Shown here: piece by piece, positions 33,920 to 42,082 of the stretch
Layout of the letters: every line of letters begins with the position of its first letter
Numbering within the stretch: the stretch's first letter is position 1
Source of the DNA: CAMTUH01 sp947084935
GTDB taxonomy: Bacteria; Pseudomonadota; Gammaproteobacteria; Coxiellales; Coxiellaceae
NCBI GenBank assembly: GCA_947084935.1
Contig: CAMTUH010000003.1
Location: forward strand, 124,001-188,000
DNA length: 64,000 bases
Reading direction: 5' to 3'
Notes under the pieces: model-generated
What the model saw: only the letters and a program-made list of their open reading frames with translations
What the model was told of the DNA's origin: nothing
Database searches by the model: none
Program-made: the position numbers and the translations under genes

Positions 33920-34999
33920 AATCGCCCGGATTGCCTCAAGCCGTAACTTTTCAAGCGCAGTTGCAAATTCCTCGCCTTTTAGTTGTTTTTCCTGCAATGG
34001 TTTGATGTCCACCGATTTAATCGCCGTTACCACCTTTTCGATTCTTTTTCGGTGCTGCGAAGTGATTTCTAAATCGATTAATTCGCTCGTTGCAAGAAAT
34101 TGTTCGAATCGTTCATTTCTCCGAAGGGCATCCGTTGCGAGAATCAATTCCAGTAATGGTTTTTCGCCCATACCCAAACAATTTTTATAGCGATCACGGT
34201 AACGTGAAATTAATAGCGCTAAATCAGCATATTCATTTGGAATGCGATACCGCTGCACCAGGGCTTGAATCGCTGGTGGCGCAAGATCACTGAGTAATGC
34301 AGCAAAACGAACGATTCCCGATGAGGTTTTGTTTGCAAGGCGTTCTACTGCGGCAACCCCTTTCCCGTCGAGACAAATTTCGGGGAATAAAATCGGCAAT
34401 GCGTCACAAACAGACAGGACATCAAAAAACTTTTTCGGTTCTTTATTATTGAGCGCACGAGCCCACTCTTGCCAAACGCGCTCCGGCACCAGCGCATTGA
34501 CCTCGCCTACCTTAACCATATTTTTCATAAAAAGTAAGGTGTCTGGGTGTATCGTAAAATCAGGGAATTTTGTGGCGAGTCGAGCGACGCGTAAAATTCG
34601 GACGGGATCTTCCTGAAAAGCCGATGAAACGTGGCGAAATATTTTATTTTTTAAATCACGTTGGCCGTCGTAAGGATCGATCAGTTTTTCATCCGGAGTT
34701 TCTGCTATGGCGTTGATGGTGAGATCGCGTCGCTTTAAATCTTCTTCCAGCGTAACGTCGGGGGCGGCGTAGAAAGTAAATCCTTTGTACCCTTTTCCGA
34801 CTTTTCGTTCCGTTCGTGCCAACGCGTATTCTTCGTGCGTTTTCGGGTGCAAAAAGACGGGGAATTCTTTGCCCACGGGCTGAAAGTGTTTCTCCAGCAT
34901 TTCTTCGGGTGTTGCGCCCACTACTACCCAATCTTTTTCTTTTACCGGCAGGCCTAATAATTTATCGCGAATGGCCCCGCCTACCAAAAAAATTTTCAC
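33914..34999 (-). CDS. cca: CCA-adding tRNA nucleotidyltransferase
   Basis: Cca builds or repairs the 3' CCA of tRNAs; it is needed here because both visible tRNA genes lack CCA. The 361-residue protein has the class II head (GGAIRDKLLGLPVKEKDWVVVGA), RKVGKGYKGFTF, DLKRRDLTINAIA and the Arg motif RILRVARLATKF. E. coli Cca has an extra HD phosphohydrolase domain. Here the corresponding region reads FAALLSDLAPP where FATLCHDLGK is expected, and no HHG motif follows, so the HD activity seems lost. Confidence 0.93.
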   Translation of the reverse strand: MKIFLVGGAIRDKLLGLPVKEKDWVVVGATPEEMLEKHFQPVGKEFPVFLHPKTHEEYALARTERKVGKGYKGFTFYAAPDVTLEEDLKRRDLTINAIAETPDEKLIDPYDGQRDLKNKIFRHVSSAFQEDPVRILRVARLATKFPDFTIHPDTLLFMKNMVKVGEVNALVPERVWQEWARALNNKEPKKFFDVLSVCDALPILFPEICLDGKGVAAVERLANKTSSGIVRFAALLSDLAPPAIQALVQRYRIPNEYADLALLISRYRDRYKNCLGMGEKPLLELILATDALRRNERFEQFLATSELIDLEITSQHRKRIEKVVTAIKSVDIKPLQEKQLKGEEFATALEKLRLEAIRAIL

Positions 35000-35041
35000 G
35001 TGTGTTGTCCTCTTTGCAATCTTTTAGCAGCCTAGTACACT

Positions 35042-35176
35042 GTAACATTAATTTTGCTATGCAGTTAATTCGCTCGGGGTCCTGCCGCTGCGCGCACCCC
35101 GTCGCGTGACCGCGTCGGGGTCCCCGCGCTCCGCGTCACCCCTCGGGGTAATGCTGAGAGGCAAAATTAATGTTAC
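35042..35176. repeat. Nested palindromic element 3 (cca/psd divergent spacer)
   Basis: The outer arms GTAACATTAATTTTGC (35042-35057) and exact complement (35161-35176) are 16 bp. The interior is GC-rich, with an imperfect stem CCCCGTCGCG/CGCGTCGGGG near 35097-35120 and GGGGT/ACCCC pairs. TATGC follows the left arm and GCTGAGAG precedes the right, resembling the arm-proximal motifs of elements 1 and 2 in reverse. The right arm contains an ATG (35170) in frame with psd. Confidence 0.8.
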
Positions 35177-35190
35177 TGGATGCTGGTGTA

Positions 35191-36033
35191 ATGAATCAAT
35201 CAAGATTGCATAAATTCTTGCCACAACACGCCCTGTCACGGATTGCGGGTTGGTTTGCGGACCGTCGGTGGGGGGCGGTTACGCGGTGGGTTATCCGTAT
35301 TTTTATCCGTCGTTATAAGGTGGATATGAAGGAAGCTCTGCAGGAAGATTATCGTTCTTATCCTACGTTTAATGCCTTTTTTACGCGGCATTTGAAATCG
35401 GATTTGCGGCCGATTGTCAGTGATTCTACTGCTATTGCTTCTCCCGTCGACGGCGTTGTCAGTGAGATGGGTGATCTTCAGAACGTAAACATTCTGCAAG
35501 CTAAAAATCGGTTTTATACCGTTGATGATTTGTTGGGGGGTAATTCAGAGCACGCGGCTTTATTTCGAGACGGGCACTTTTTGACGGCCTACCTCGCGCC
35601 TAAGAATTATCACCGTATCCATATGCCCATCGATGGGCGATTACTGGAAATGATTCATGTTCCGGGGCGTTTGTTTTCCGTTAATGCGGCATCGGTGGAA
35701 TACGTACCGAATTTATTTGCACGCAACGAACGCGTGGTTTGTTTGTTCGAAACCAAAGCGGGGCTGATGGCCATGGTCATGGTAGGCGCGATGATTGTCG
35801 GTAGCATCAACACGGTGTGGCACGGAACCGTAACCCCGCCGACAAAATCTTCTGTTTCAGTCTGGGGATATCGTGAAGAAAATTTCGAGATCCAACGCGG
35901 CCAAGAAGTGGGTCATTTTAAAATGGGATCGACGGTGATCGTACTATTCCAAAAAAATAAAATTCAGTGGAATTTAAATTTTAAATCGGGTCAAATGATT
36001 CATTATGGAGAAATGATGGGGGCTTTGAGATAA
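35191..36033 (+). CDS. psd: Phosphatidylserine decarboxylase
   Basis: Psd is a pyruvoyl enzyme of the inner membrane that makes phosphatidylethanolamine. The proenzyme is about 280 residues from ATG 35191 (MNQSRLHKFLPQHALSRIAGW). YPTFNAFFTRHLK, SPVDGVVSEMG, YLAPKNYHRIHMP (catalytic His) and the self-cleavage site KMGSTVIVLF, cut between Gly and Ser, are present. An in-frame ATG at 35170 inside palindromic element 3 would add seven residues with no family similarity. Confidence 0.95.
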   Translation: MNQSRLHKFLPQHALSRIAGWFADRRWGAVTRWVIRIFIRRYKVDMKEALQEDYRSYPTFNAFFTRHLKSDLRPIVSDSTAIASPVDGVVSEMGDLQNVNILQAKNRFYTVDDLLGGNSEHAALFRDGHFLTAYLAPKNYHRIHMPIDGRLLEMIHVPGRLFSVNAASVEYVPNLFARNERVVCLFETKAGLMAMVMVGAMIVGSINTVWHGTVTPPTKSSVSVWGYREENFEIQRGQEVGHFKMGSTVIVLFQKNKIQWNLNFKSGQMIHYGEMMGALR

Positions 36034-36035
36034 CC

Positions 36036-36083
36036 GTAGGAATTCCCGGGTTACGCCTCGAGGCGAGGCTTCACCCAGGCTAC
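36036..36083. repeat. Dispersed palindromic repeat, half copy
   Basis: Only the right half of the GTAGCC family is present: GTAGG joined directly to AATTCCCGGGTTACGCC and ending TTCACCCAGGCTAC. The left half (CCTTGATGGAGC...AATCAAGG) is missing. It starts three bases after the psd stop codon. Confidence 0.8.
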
Positions 36084-36131
36084 GAATCCTCGTTCCCTGC
36101 TGTGGATCGAAATCAAAACAAGGAGTTCAAC

Positions 36132-36629
36132 ATGATTCAACGCATCACTATTTTTATATTCGCCATCTTATTTGCCGGCATCGCCAGCGCAAAAAGTATC
36201 GACGTGAAAATAAATCTCGTTACAAAAACAGGCCAAGGCGCATCGGTGGGCTCCGTCCAATTGACCGATACGCGGAAGGGTATGTTAATCACACCCAAAT
36301 TACACGGGCTCACGCCGGGTATCCATGGGTTCCACGTGCACGTCAATCCTTCTTGTGCCGACACCGGCATGGCAGCTGGCGGTCACTTGGATCCAAAACA
36401 CACGGATAAACACCTTGGGCCTTACAAGGACGGACACTTGGGTGATTTGCCGGCATTAACCGTGGACCAAAACGGCAACGCCACTAAGCCGCTATTAGCG
36501 CCCCGAATCAAGGTAAAAGAAGTGATGAATCATTCTCTGATGATTCACGCCGGCGGAGATAATTATTCCGACCAACCGCAAAAACTCGGCGGCGGCGGTG
36601 CGCGTGTTGCGTGTGGGGTCATTAAGTAG
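36132..36629 (+). CDS. sodC: Periplasmic Cu,Zn superoxide dismutase
   Basis: SodC dismutates superoxide in the periplasm and protects intracellular bacteria against the host oxidative burst. The protein has a signal peptide (IFIFAILFAGIASA), metal ligands in GFHVHVNPSC, GGHLDPKHTDKHLGP and GDLPAL, and the disulfide/arginine end GGGGARVACGVI. AGGAG six bases upstream fixes the start at 36132. A longer frame from 36102 lacks a signal peptide at its start. Confidence 0.95.
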   Translation: MIQRITIFIFAILFAGIASAKSIDVKINLVTKTGQGASVGSVQLTDTRKGMLITPKLHGLTPGIHGFHVHVNPSCADTGMAAGGHLDPKHTDKHLGPYKDGHLGDLPALTVDQNGNATKPLLAPRIKVKEVMNHSLMIHAGGDNYSDQPQKLGGGGARVACGVIK

Positions 36630-36772
36630 CCATGGCAATCGCACTCAATCTTCCCCGTCATTGCGAGGAGCCTTAGGCGACGAAGCAACCCAGGATTAAT
36701 TAATTCTGGATTGCCGCGGCGCCTGACGGCGCCTCGCAATGACGGAGCCTAAAATTCAGTGCGTTGCCATGG
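36630..36772. repeat. Nested palindromic element 5 (CGTCATTGCGAGG type)
   Basis: The outer arms CCATGGCAATCGCACT (36630-36645) and AGTGCGTTGCCATGG (36758-36772) differ by one base. The inner arms CCGTCATTGCGAGG (36655-36668) and CCTCGCAATGACGG (36732-36745) are perfect. The core reads GCGACGAAGCAACCCAGG...CTGGATTGCCGCGG. The inner part is the CGTCATTGCGAGG palindrome known from many unrelated bacterial genomes. It fills the gap between convergent sodC and epmA and could terminate both. GTGCGATTGCCATG, complementary to the left arm, also appears near 30618. Confidence 0.85.
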
Positions 36773-36788
36773 GATGACACGGTTGCTT

Positions 36789-37763
36789 CTAAGCAAGATC
36801 ACAAGGAAAACTAATTACATCCCGAATAGTGTTCGTGTTCGCTTTAATCATCAGCAAGCGGTCGAGTCCGAGCGCAACGCCCGCGCAAGTTGGTAAACCG
36901 TGTTCCAGTGCTGCGAGAAAGCGCTCGTCGATTTTCATTGGTGCGCGACCCAGTTGTTCACGATGGTGATTGTCTTTTTCAAATCGTTGTCGTTGTTCGG
37001 CTGCGTTCATTAATTCATCGAAGCCGTTGGCGCATTCAATTCCTTGGATATAAACTTCGAATCGTTGAGCGACTGTGGGATTAGTCGGATGAATTTTTGC
37101 GAGTGCCGCTTGTGAGGCAGGAAAATCATAAACAAATACAGGCGCTGTAAATCCAATTTTCGGTTCAATAGCGTGACTAAATAAAAATTGCAATAAATCG
37201 TCTCGGTTTGAAAAAGTACGCGCGTCATCGAGCGAATGTGATTTGGCGAGCGACTGCAATTCAGGTAACGAGACGTCAAACGGGTTGATTTTTACGTGCT
37301 CCAAAAATAATTGTTCGTACGTTTTTCGTTCAGATTTTTTCGATTGAATCGTGAATTGCAACAGCTCATCCATCTCGTCCATCAAATCGTGGTAATTAAA
37401 TCCCACGCGGTACCATTCCAGCATCGTAAATTCAGGATTGTGGTGACGGCCACTGTCTTCGTTACGGAATGCCTTAACAATTTGAAAAATAGAGCCGCTG
37501 CCCGCCGCCAACAAGCGCTTCATCGCGTATTCGGGAGAAGTCTGTAAAAAATACGGAATTTGCGCGCGCTGACCGTGATGCTGCGTTTTAAAACTTTCGA
37601 TGTAAACGTCCGTTACACCGTGTTGGCTCAGTAGAGGTGTTTCCACTTCTAATACGTTGCGCTGACGGAAAAATTCGCGGATGTCGGCGTACAGTTTCGC
37701 GCGAAGGCGTAATGCCGACAGTGAGGTGGTGGGTTCCCAGGCAATTTTGGGGGCTGTTGACAT
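36789..37763 (-). CDS. epmA: EF-P lysyltransferase EpmA (GenX/PoxA)
   Basis: EpmA is a truncated class II lysyl-tRNA synthetase-like enzyme that ligates (R)-beta-lysine onto the conserved lysine of EF-P. From ATG 37763 it is 324 residues, the same as E. coli EpmA, with FLQTSPEYAMKRLLAAG (motif 2 region), FRNEDSGRHHNPEFTMLEWY, and motif 3 GVALGLDRLLM. There is no anticodon-binding domain. The ATG lies inside the 3' arm of a perfect 17-bp palindrome, and I see no Shine-Dalgarno before it. It is downstream of efp on the same strand. Confidence 0.94.
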   Translation of the reverse strand: MSTAPKIAWEPTTSLSALRLRAKLYADIREFFRQRNVLEVETPLLSQHGVTDVYIESFKTQHHGQRAQIPYFLQTSPEYAMKRLLAAGSGSIFQIVKAFRNEDSGRHHNPEFTMLEWYRVGFNYHDLMDEMDELLQFTIQSKKSERKTYEQLFLEHVKINPFDVSLPELQSLAKSHSLDDARTFSNRDDLLQFLFSHAIEPKIGFTAPVFVYDFPASQAALAKIHPTNPTVAQRFEVYIQGIECANGFDELMNAAEQRQRFEKDNHHREQLGRAPMKIDERFLAALEHGLPTCAGVALGLDRLLMIKANTNTIRDVISFPCDLA

Positions 37764-37891
37764 TTCGCTAGGCCGCGGTGGAATTTGTTGATTTTCGAGA
37801 AACGGAGCGCAGTTTACATTAAAGTAAATGAGCACCGTATCGCAGAAAATCAACAAAGTACACCCGGCATAGTAGAAATGTCAACAGCCCC
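37750..37891. repeat. Nested palindromic element 2 (efp/epmA spacer, covers epmA start codon)
   Basis: The outer arms GGGGCTGTTGACATTTC (37750-37766) and exact complement (37875-37891) are 17 bp. The inner arms TTTGTTGATTTTC (37784-37796) and GAAAATCAACAAA (37845-37857) are 13 bp. A small core stem is TTTAC/GTAAA. It shares CGCTAGGC, CGCAGAAAATCA and GGCATAGTAGAA with element 1. One arm is the first codons of epmA (ATG at 37761-37763 on the minus strand); the other touches the first base of the efp stop codon. Confidence 0.92.
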
Positions 37892-38460
37892 TAGCCTTTT
37901 GCGCGAGAGACATACTCACCCGTGCGCGTGTCGATCTTAATGACTTCGCCTTCGTTGATAAAAAGAGGGACTTTGACCGTCGCGCCAGTTTCGCATTTCG
38001 CGGGTTTGGTCCCGCCGGTCGCCGTATCGCCGCGAATCCCGGGATCGGTTTCCACGATTTTCAGTTCAACGAAAATCGGTGGTTGGACTGACAACGGCGA
38101 ACCGTTCCACATGGTCACCGTACACAAAGCTTGCTCTTTCAGCCACTTCTTCGCATCCGCCACGACCTTTTCATCGGCAGCGTGCTGTTCAAAAGTATCG
38201 GGGACCATGAAATGCCAGAACTGGCCGTCGTTATACAAATACTGCATTTCGACTTCCGCAACGTCGGCGCTGGGCAGCGTTTCACCGGATCGAAACGTCC
38301 GCTCTAACGTGCGTCCGGTCTTGAGATTGCGGTATTTTACGCGATTAAATGCCTGTCCTTTGCCCGGTTTGACGAATTCGTTTTCGAGGATGACGCACGG
38401 ATCGCCATCGACCATCACTTTGAATCCGGATCGAAATTCACTGGTGCTGTAAGTCGACAT
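37891..38460 (-). CDS. efp: Translation elongation factor P
   Basis: EF-P rescues ribosomes stalled at consecutive prolines. The 189-residue protein from ATG 38460 begins MSTYSTSEFRSGFKVMVDGDP. It carries the modification site FVKPGKGQAFNRVKYRN, whose central lysine receives beta-lysine from EpmA/EpmB. Domains II and III follow normally (TFEQHAADEKVV, VELKIVETDPGIRGDTA, VPLFINEGE). A frame extends upstream to 38682 through the divergent priA promoter, but the family start and AAAGGGG before 38460 decide the start. The stop abuts palindromic element 2. Confidence 0.96.
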   Translation of the reverse strand: MSTYSTSEFRSGFKVMVDGDPCVILENEFVKPGKGQAFNRVKYRNLKTGRTLERTFRSGETLPSADVAEVEMQYLYNDGQFWHFMVPDTFEQHAADEKVVADAKKWLKEQALCTVTMWNGSPLSVQPPIFVELKIVETDPGIRGDTATGGTKPAKCETGATVKVPLFINEGEVIKIDTRTGEYVSRAKG

Positions 38461-38504
38461 AAAAGCCCCTTTGTGGTTGGCGTTTCGAGGGCTATCATAG
38501 GTGC

Positions 38505-40493
38505 ATGTCGAATGTCTTGCAAGTCGCTGTCCCCACGCCCTTGTGGCGGGTTTTCGAATATCTACCGCCACAGGATTCGGATCCGTCAACACTGCAGCCC
38601 GGAATTCGTTTGAAAATTCCTTTTGGGCGTCGAGAATGCGTGGGGGTGTTGATGGGTTCTGCGGAACACTCATCCTTGTCAATCGCTCAACTTAAAACCG
38701 TGCAGGCGATTTTAGATGAAGGGCCGCTCATCCCCGCGTCGTTATTAAAATTATGTCGTTGGGCGAGTGATTATTATCATTACCCCATTGGGGAAGTTAT
38801 TTTAGGCATGCTGCCACCGTGGTTGCGGCAAGGTAAGCCAGAGCCCTCACTCGGCACCCTCTTTCGCGAGCGGGAGAGGGGAATAGATTCTCTTCAATTA
38901 AACGCGCATCAAGAGCAAGCCGTCCAAGCCATCAATGCGGCAAATGATTTTTCAGTTTTTTTGTTATCGGGCGTAACGGGCAGCGGAAAAACAGAAGTCT
39001 ATTTGCAGTGTATTTCAAAAATCCTGGCCGAAGGAAAACAGGCTCTGGTTTTAGTGCCTGAAATTGCGCTCACACCCCAAACGGTTTCTCGATTTGAAGC
39101 GCGATTTTTGGTGCCAGTGGTTTCGCTGCATTCGAATTTATCCAGTAAAAAACGCGCCGAGGCATGGTTGATGGCGAAAAATAACATCGCCAAAATAATT
39201 ATTGGAACGCGTTCGGCCGTGTTTACGCCGATGGCAAAACCTGGGATTATCATTCTGGATGAGGAGCACGATACGTCGTTTAAACAGCAAACGGGATTTC
39301 GTTACTCGGCTCGAGACGTAGCCGTTGTACGTGCGCATACGGAAAATATTCCCATCGTGTTGGGATCCGCGACACCTTCGTTGGAAAGCATTTTGAACGC
39401 AAAACGCGGGCGCTATTCGTTGTTAACACTTCCCGATCGAGCGGGAAACTCCGAATCACCCGACGTTAAACTAATCGATATTCGGCGTTGTCCGCTCAAC
39501 GCCGGTATGAGCGAAACGTTAGTGCAGGCCATCGAAAAACATGTAAAAAATAACGGTCAGGTGATGCTTTTTCTAAATCGTCGGGGTTTTGCACCCACGC
39601 TGATGTGTCATCATTGTGGGTGGGTGATGCCGTGTGATCGCTGTGATGCGCGGTTGACGTTACATCACCATCCCAAACGATTGTATTGCCACCATTGCGG
39701 CTCCAATCGGAAAATTCCAGGCTCTTGTCCGAAGTGTCATCAATCGGAAATGGTCGACGTAGGATTAGGCACGGAGCGCTTGGAAGAGGCATTACACAGT
39801 TGTTTTCCGACTCATCAAATAATCCGAATGGATCGTGACAGCACGCGCGCCAAAAACAGTATTAAAGACAAATTGCAGAAAATGCACGATCAGGAGGCCA
39901 CTATTTTGATCGGCACACAAATGATTGCTAAAGGGCATCACTTTTCAAATCTGACGTTGGTCGCGATCGTGGATGCGGACAGTGGATTTTTCAGTGCAGA
40001 TTTTCGTGCGGTTGAACGCATGGGTCAGTTGCTGATGCAAGTCAGTGGGCGTGCGGGGCGCGAAGAAAAAATCGGCGAAGTGCTCATTCAAACACACCAA
40101 CCCGACAACGATTTATTAAAATGTCTACTGGGCAAAGGTTATGACGCATTCGCAGACGTTTTGCTGAAGGAACGGCAAGTGGCGCAGCTGCCACCATTTA
40201 CACACCTCGCTTTATTGCGTGCAGAAGCGGTCAAACCCGAGTTGCCGCAACCGTTTTTGTTGAAAGCCAAACAATTTGTTGCGGAACACGCGAAGAAGAA
40301 CGTTTCTATTTTCGGGCCCATGCCCGCGATGATGGAACGCAAAGCGGGACGATACCGTCACCAATTATTGTTTCAATCGGAAAATCGAGGTCATCTGCAT
40401 CAACTGCTCAAGCAGCTCACGCCCTTTCTGTCACAACAAAACGCAAGATCCGTGCGGTGGTCTTTGGACGTGGACCCGCAAGAAACAATTTAA
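38505..40493 (+). CDS. priA: Primosomal replication-restart helicase PriA
   Basis: PriA recognises stalled forks and reloads the replisome. The 662-residue protein has the N-terminal 3'-OH-binding domain (VAVPTPLWRVFEYLPP), Walker A LSGVTGSGKTEVYL, Walker B LDEEHDTSF and the superfamily II motif FLNRRGFAPT. The zinc region follows with paired cysteines (CHHCGWVMPCDRCDARL and CHHCGSNRKIPGSCPKCH), then GTQMIAKGHHF and QVSGRAGR. It is divergent from efp with 44 bp between starts and overlaps the convergent barrel gene by four bases. Confidence 0.96.
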   Translation: MSNVLQVAVPTPLWRVFEYLPPQDSDPSTLQPGIRLKIPFGRRECVGVLMGSAEHSSLSIAQLKTVQAILDEGPLIPASLLKLCRWASDYYHYPIGEVILGMLPPWLRQGKPEPSLGTLFRERERGIDSLQLNAHQEQAVQAINAANDFSVFLLSGVTGSGKTEVYLQCISKILAEGKQALVLVPEIALTPQTVSRFEARFLVPVVSLHSNLSSKKRAEAWLMAKNNIAKIIIGTRSAVFTPMAKPGIIILDEEHDTSFKQQTGFRYSARDVAVVRAHTENIPIVLGSATPSLESILNAKRGRYSLLTLPDRAGNSESPDVKLIDIRRCPLNAGMSETLVQAIEKHVKNNGQVMLFLNRRGFAPTLMCHHCGWVMPCDRCDARLTLHHHPKRLYCHHCGSNRKIPGSCPKCHQSEMVDVGLGTERLEEALHSCFPTHQIIRMDRDSTRAKNSIKDKLQKMHDQEATILIGTQMIAKGHHFSNLTLVAIVDADSGFFSADFRAVERMGQLLMQVSGRAGREEKIGEVLIQTHQPDNDLLKCLLGKGYDAFADVLLKERQVAQLPPFTHLALLRAEAVKPELPQPFLLKAKQFVAEHAKKNVSIFGPMPAMMERKAGRYRHQLLFQSENRGHLHQLLKQLTPFLSQQNARSVRWSLDVDPQETI

Positions 40494-42082
40494 CCAAAAT
40501 AATAATTCAGCGTCCCAACAATGCTTTGGACATAAGGAGTTACCGCAGTTTTATTGTATATTCTTGTGATGGCTCCGGGTGCGGGGACTGTATCACTGAT
40601 CGTAATCGGCTTAAAGTTTGTGTACGTATATTCGACTCCTAAGCTTACCGATTGACTGACTAAAGTTTCGAGGCCAATACCCGCGCGCCATCCGAATAAA
40701 TTCATGCGGCGCGATTGTGTTAACGTTCCTTGAACGCCGGCCGGTGCATTCACAACGGTGTCTGATTGCACGGAGGCGCTGGTGCCTAAAATACCGATTT
40801 TTCCGTATAAAAGCACGTTGGACGCCATCAACCATCCTGGCTTAAGATCCAGTCCGTATTCACTGTTCAATCGAGTTGCTGTGTCGATTATCTCAGCGGT
40901 AGAAACCGCGACTCCTGCTTGAAACTGAGCTATGTAATCCACATGGCTGGGGATGGTGATGCGCTGTACTATTCCATATAACTCACCGCCGAGATAAAAA
41001 GCGCTGATTGCACCGCCGTAACCCAGCTGTAAACCCCCTACTCCTCCGGTGCGATAAAATTCGCCGTTTAGGAATTGAGTATTGGGTCTCGCGCCATTTA
41101 CAAAAGTGCTTATCTCCATTGCGCTTCGGGTGAACGCCGATGATACCCCGCCCTGCATACCAAAATAGAATCCTCTAAATCCGTTCGTAATGGAGTTAAT
41201 GATTGCTCGCGCGAGGTGTCCTTCGGTGTAATACGATAAATTAAAGAGCAACCCCTGATTTCTTACGGAGGCTTTGGTGTCATTGATTAATCGTGGTGTG
41301 CTCCCACCTCGGCCTAATTGATCAGCCGTGGTTTTAAGGAGGTGCCCATAATTATTGTAAAAGTATTCAACGCCAATACCAAAATGATTGATAGGTTTGG
41401 TTTCTACGCCTAAACCCAAGCTTAATGCGGCAATTCTTTGGCGGGCAGAGGGTTCAATGCTGGTCATGCTGGGTCCGTTCTGGGCGGCATTATTGACGAG
41501 AAAACTGACTGAATTGAGCGTAAATTCACTGCCCACAATGCCCAGGCGGCCAAATAATAAAACGTTTTGAGCCAGAATCACGCCGGGGCGCAATAACAAT
41601 CCGTATTCGTTTTGCAGCGTCATACGGAGTTGAGTGGTTTGTTCGGTCGGTGAGCCAACACTAACCACATTGGACAGCTTGTTAAAAAGCGAGTTGCGTA
41701 AGAACATCCCCTCCGCTTCAGTGCCAATATAAAATCGTCCCATTTCCCATCCGTATCCTAAATGTAAACCACCGGCGAAACTGAATTTACTGGTATCCGC
41801 GGTGAGGTAGAAGGAATTGGGTAGACCGGCAACCCCCAGATATCCTGTTGTGGAGATGGAGAATTTATTGCGTGTTTTAATGGGGCCAAAGATGGGGCCT
41901 ACGTAAAATCCAGTAAAATCCGGCACAACGGTTTTGGAATCGCTGGCTGGTGCGCTGAAAGAAAAAATGATCGTCGTGCTAAAGAAAAGCGCTACTATTT
42001 TCTTGAGAATATTAATAATACTGCTCCTTGTGCGTACACTGATACGATTGTGAAATTGTACTCTTCGTGGTTTCGAGGTCAA
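40490..42082 (-). CDS. Outer-membrane beta-barrel protein with tandem barrel domains
   Basis: About 500-530 residues, with a signal peptide (ILKKIVALFFSTTIIFSFSAPASD). Two homologous halves follow: GFYVGPIFGPIKTRN...ISTTGYLG and, near residue 305, GFRGFYFGMQGG...MEISTFVNG. Each half has matching later segments (LGLGVETKPINHFGIGVEYFYNNY versus AGIGLETLVSQSVSLGVEYTYTNF). Each half resembles an 8-stranded Opa/OmpA-like barrel, so this looks like an internal duplication. The only start at the upstream end is a TTG (42082) without a ribosome-binding site. AGGAG at 42024-42028 lies seven bases before an ATT at 42016, exactly at the signal peptide, so an ATT start is possible. Confidence 0.8.
   Translation of the reverse strand: MTSKPRRVQFHNRISVRTRSSIINILKKIVALFFSTTIIFSFSAPASDSKTVVPDFTGFYVGPIFGPIKTRNKFSISTTGYLGVAGLPNSFYLTADTSKFSFAGGLHLGYGWEMGRFYIGTEAEGMFLRNSLFNKLSNVVSVGSPTEQTTQLRMTLQNEYGLLLRPGVILAQNVLLFGRLGIVGSEFTLNSVSFLVNNAAQNGPSMTSIEPSARQRIAALSLGLGVETKPINHFGIGVEYFYNNYGHLLKTTADQLGRGGSTPRLINDTKASVRNQGLLFNLSYYTEGHLARAIINSITNGFRGFYFGMQGGVSSAFTRSAMEISTFVNGARPNTQFLNGEFYRTGGVGGLQLGYGGAISAFYLGGELYGIVQRITIPSHVDYIAQFQAGVAVSTAEIIDTATRLNSEYGLDLKPGWLMASNVLLYGKIGILGTSASVQSDTVVNAPAGVQGTLTQSRRMNLFGWRAGIGLETLVSQSVSLGVEYTYTNFKPITISDTVPAPGAITRIYNKTAVTPYVQSIVGTLNYYFG

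Noticed and set aside
37764..37856. Longer epmA starting at 37856
   Set aside because: The extra 31 residues are translated palindromic element with no family match; the start at 37763 gives the standard EpmA length.
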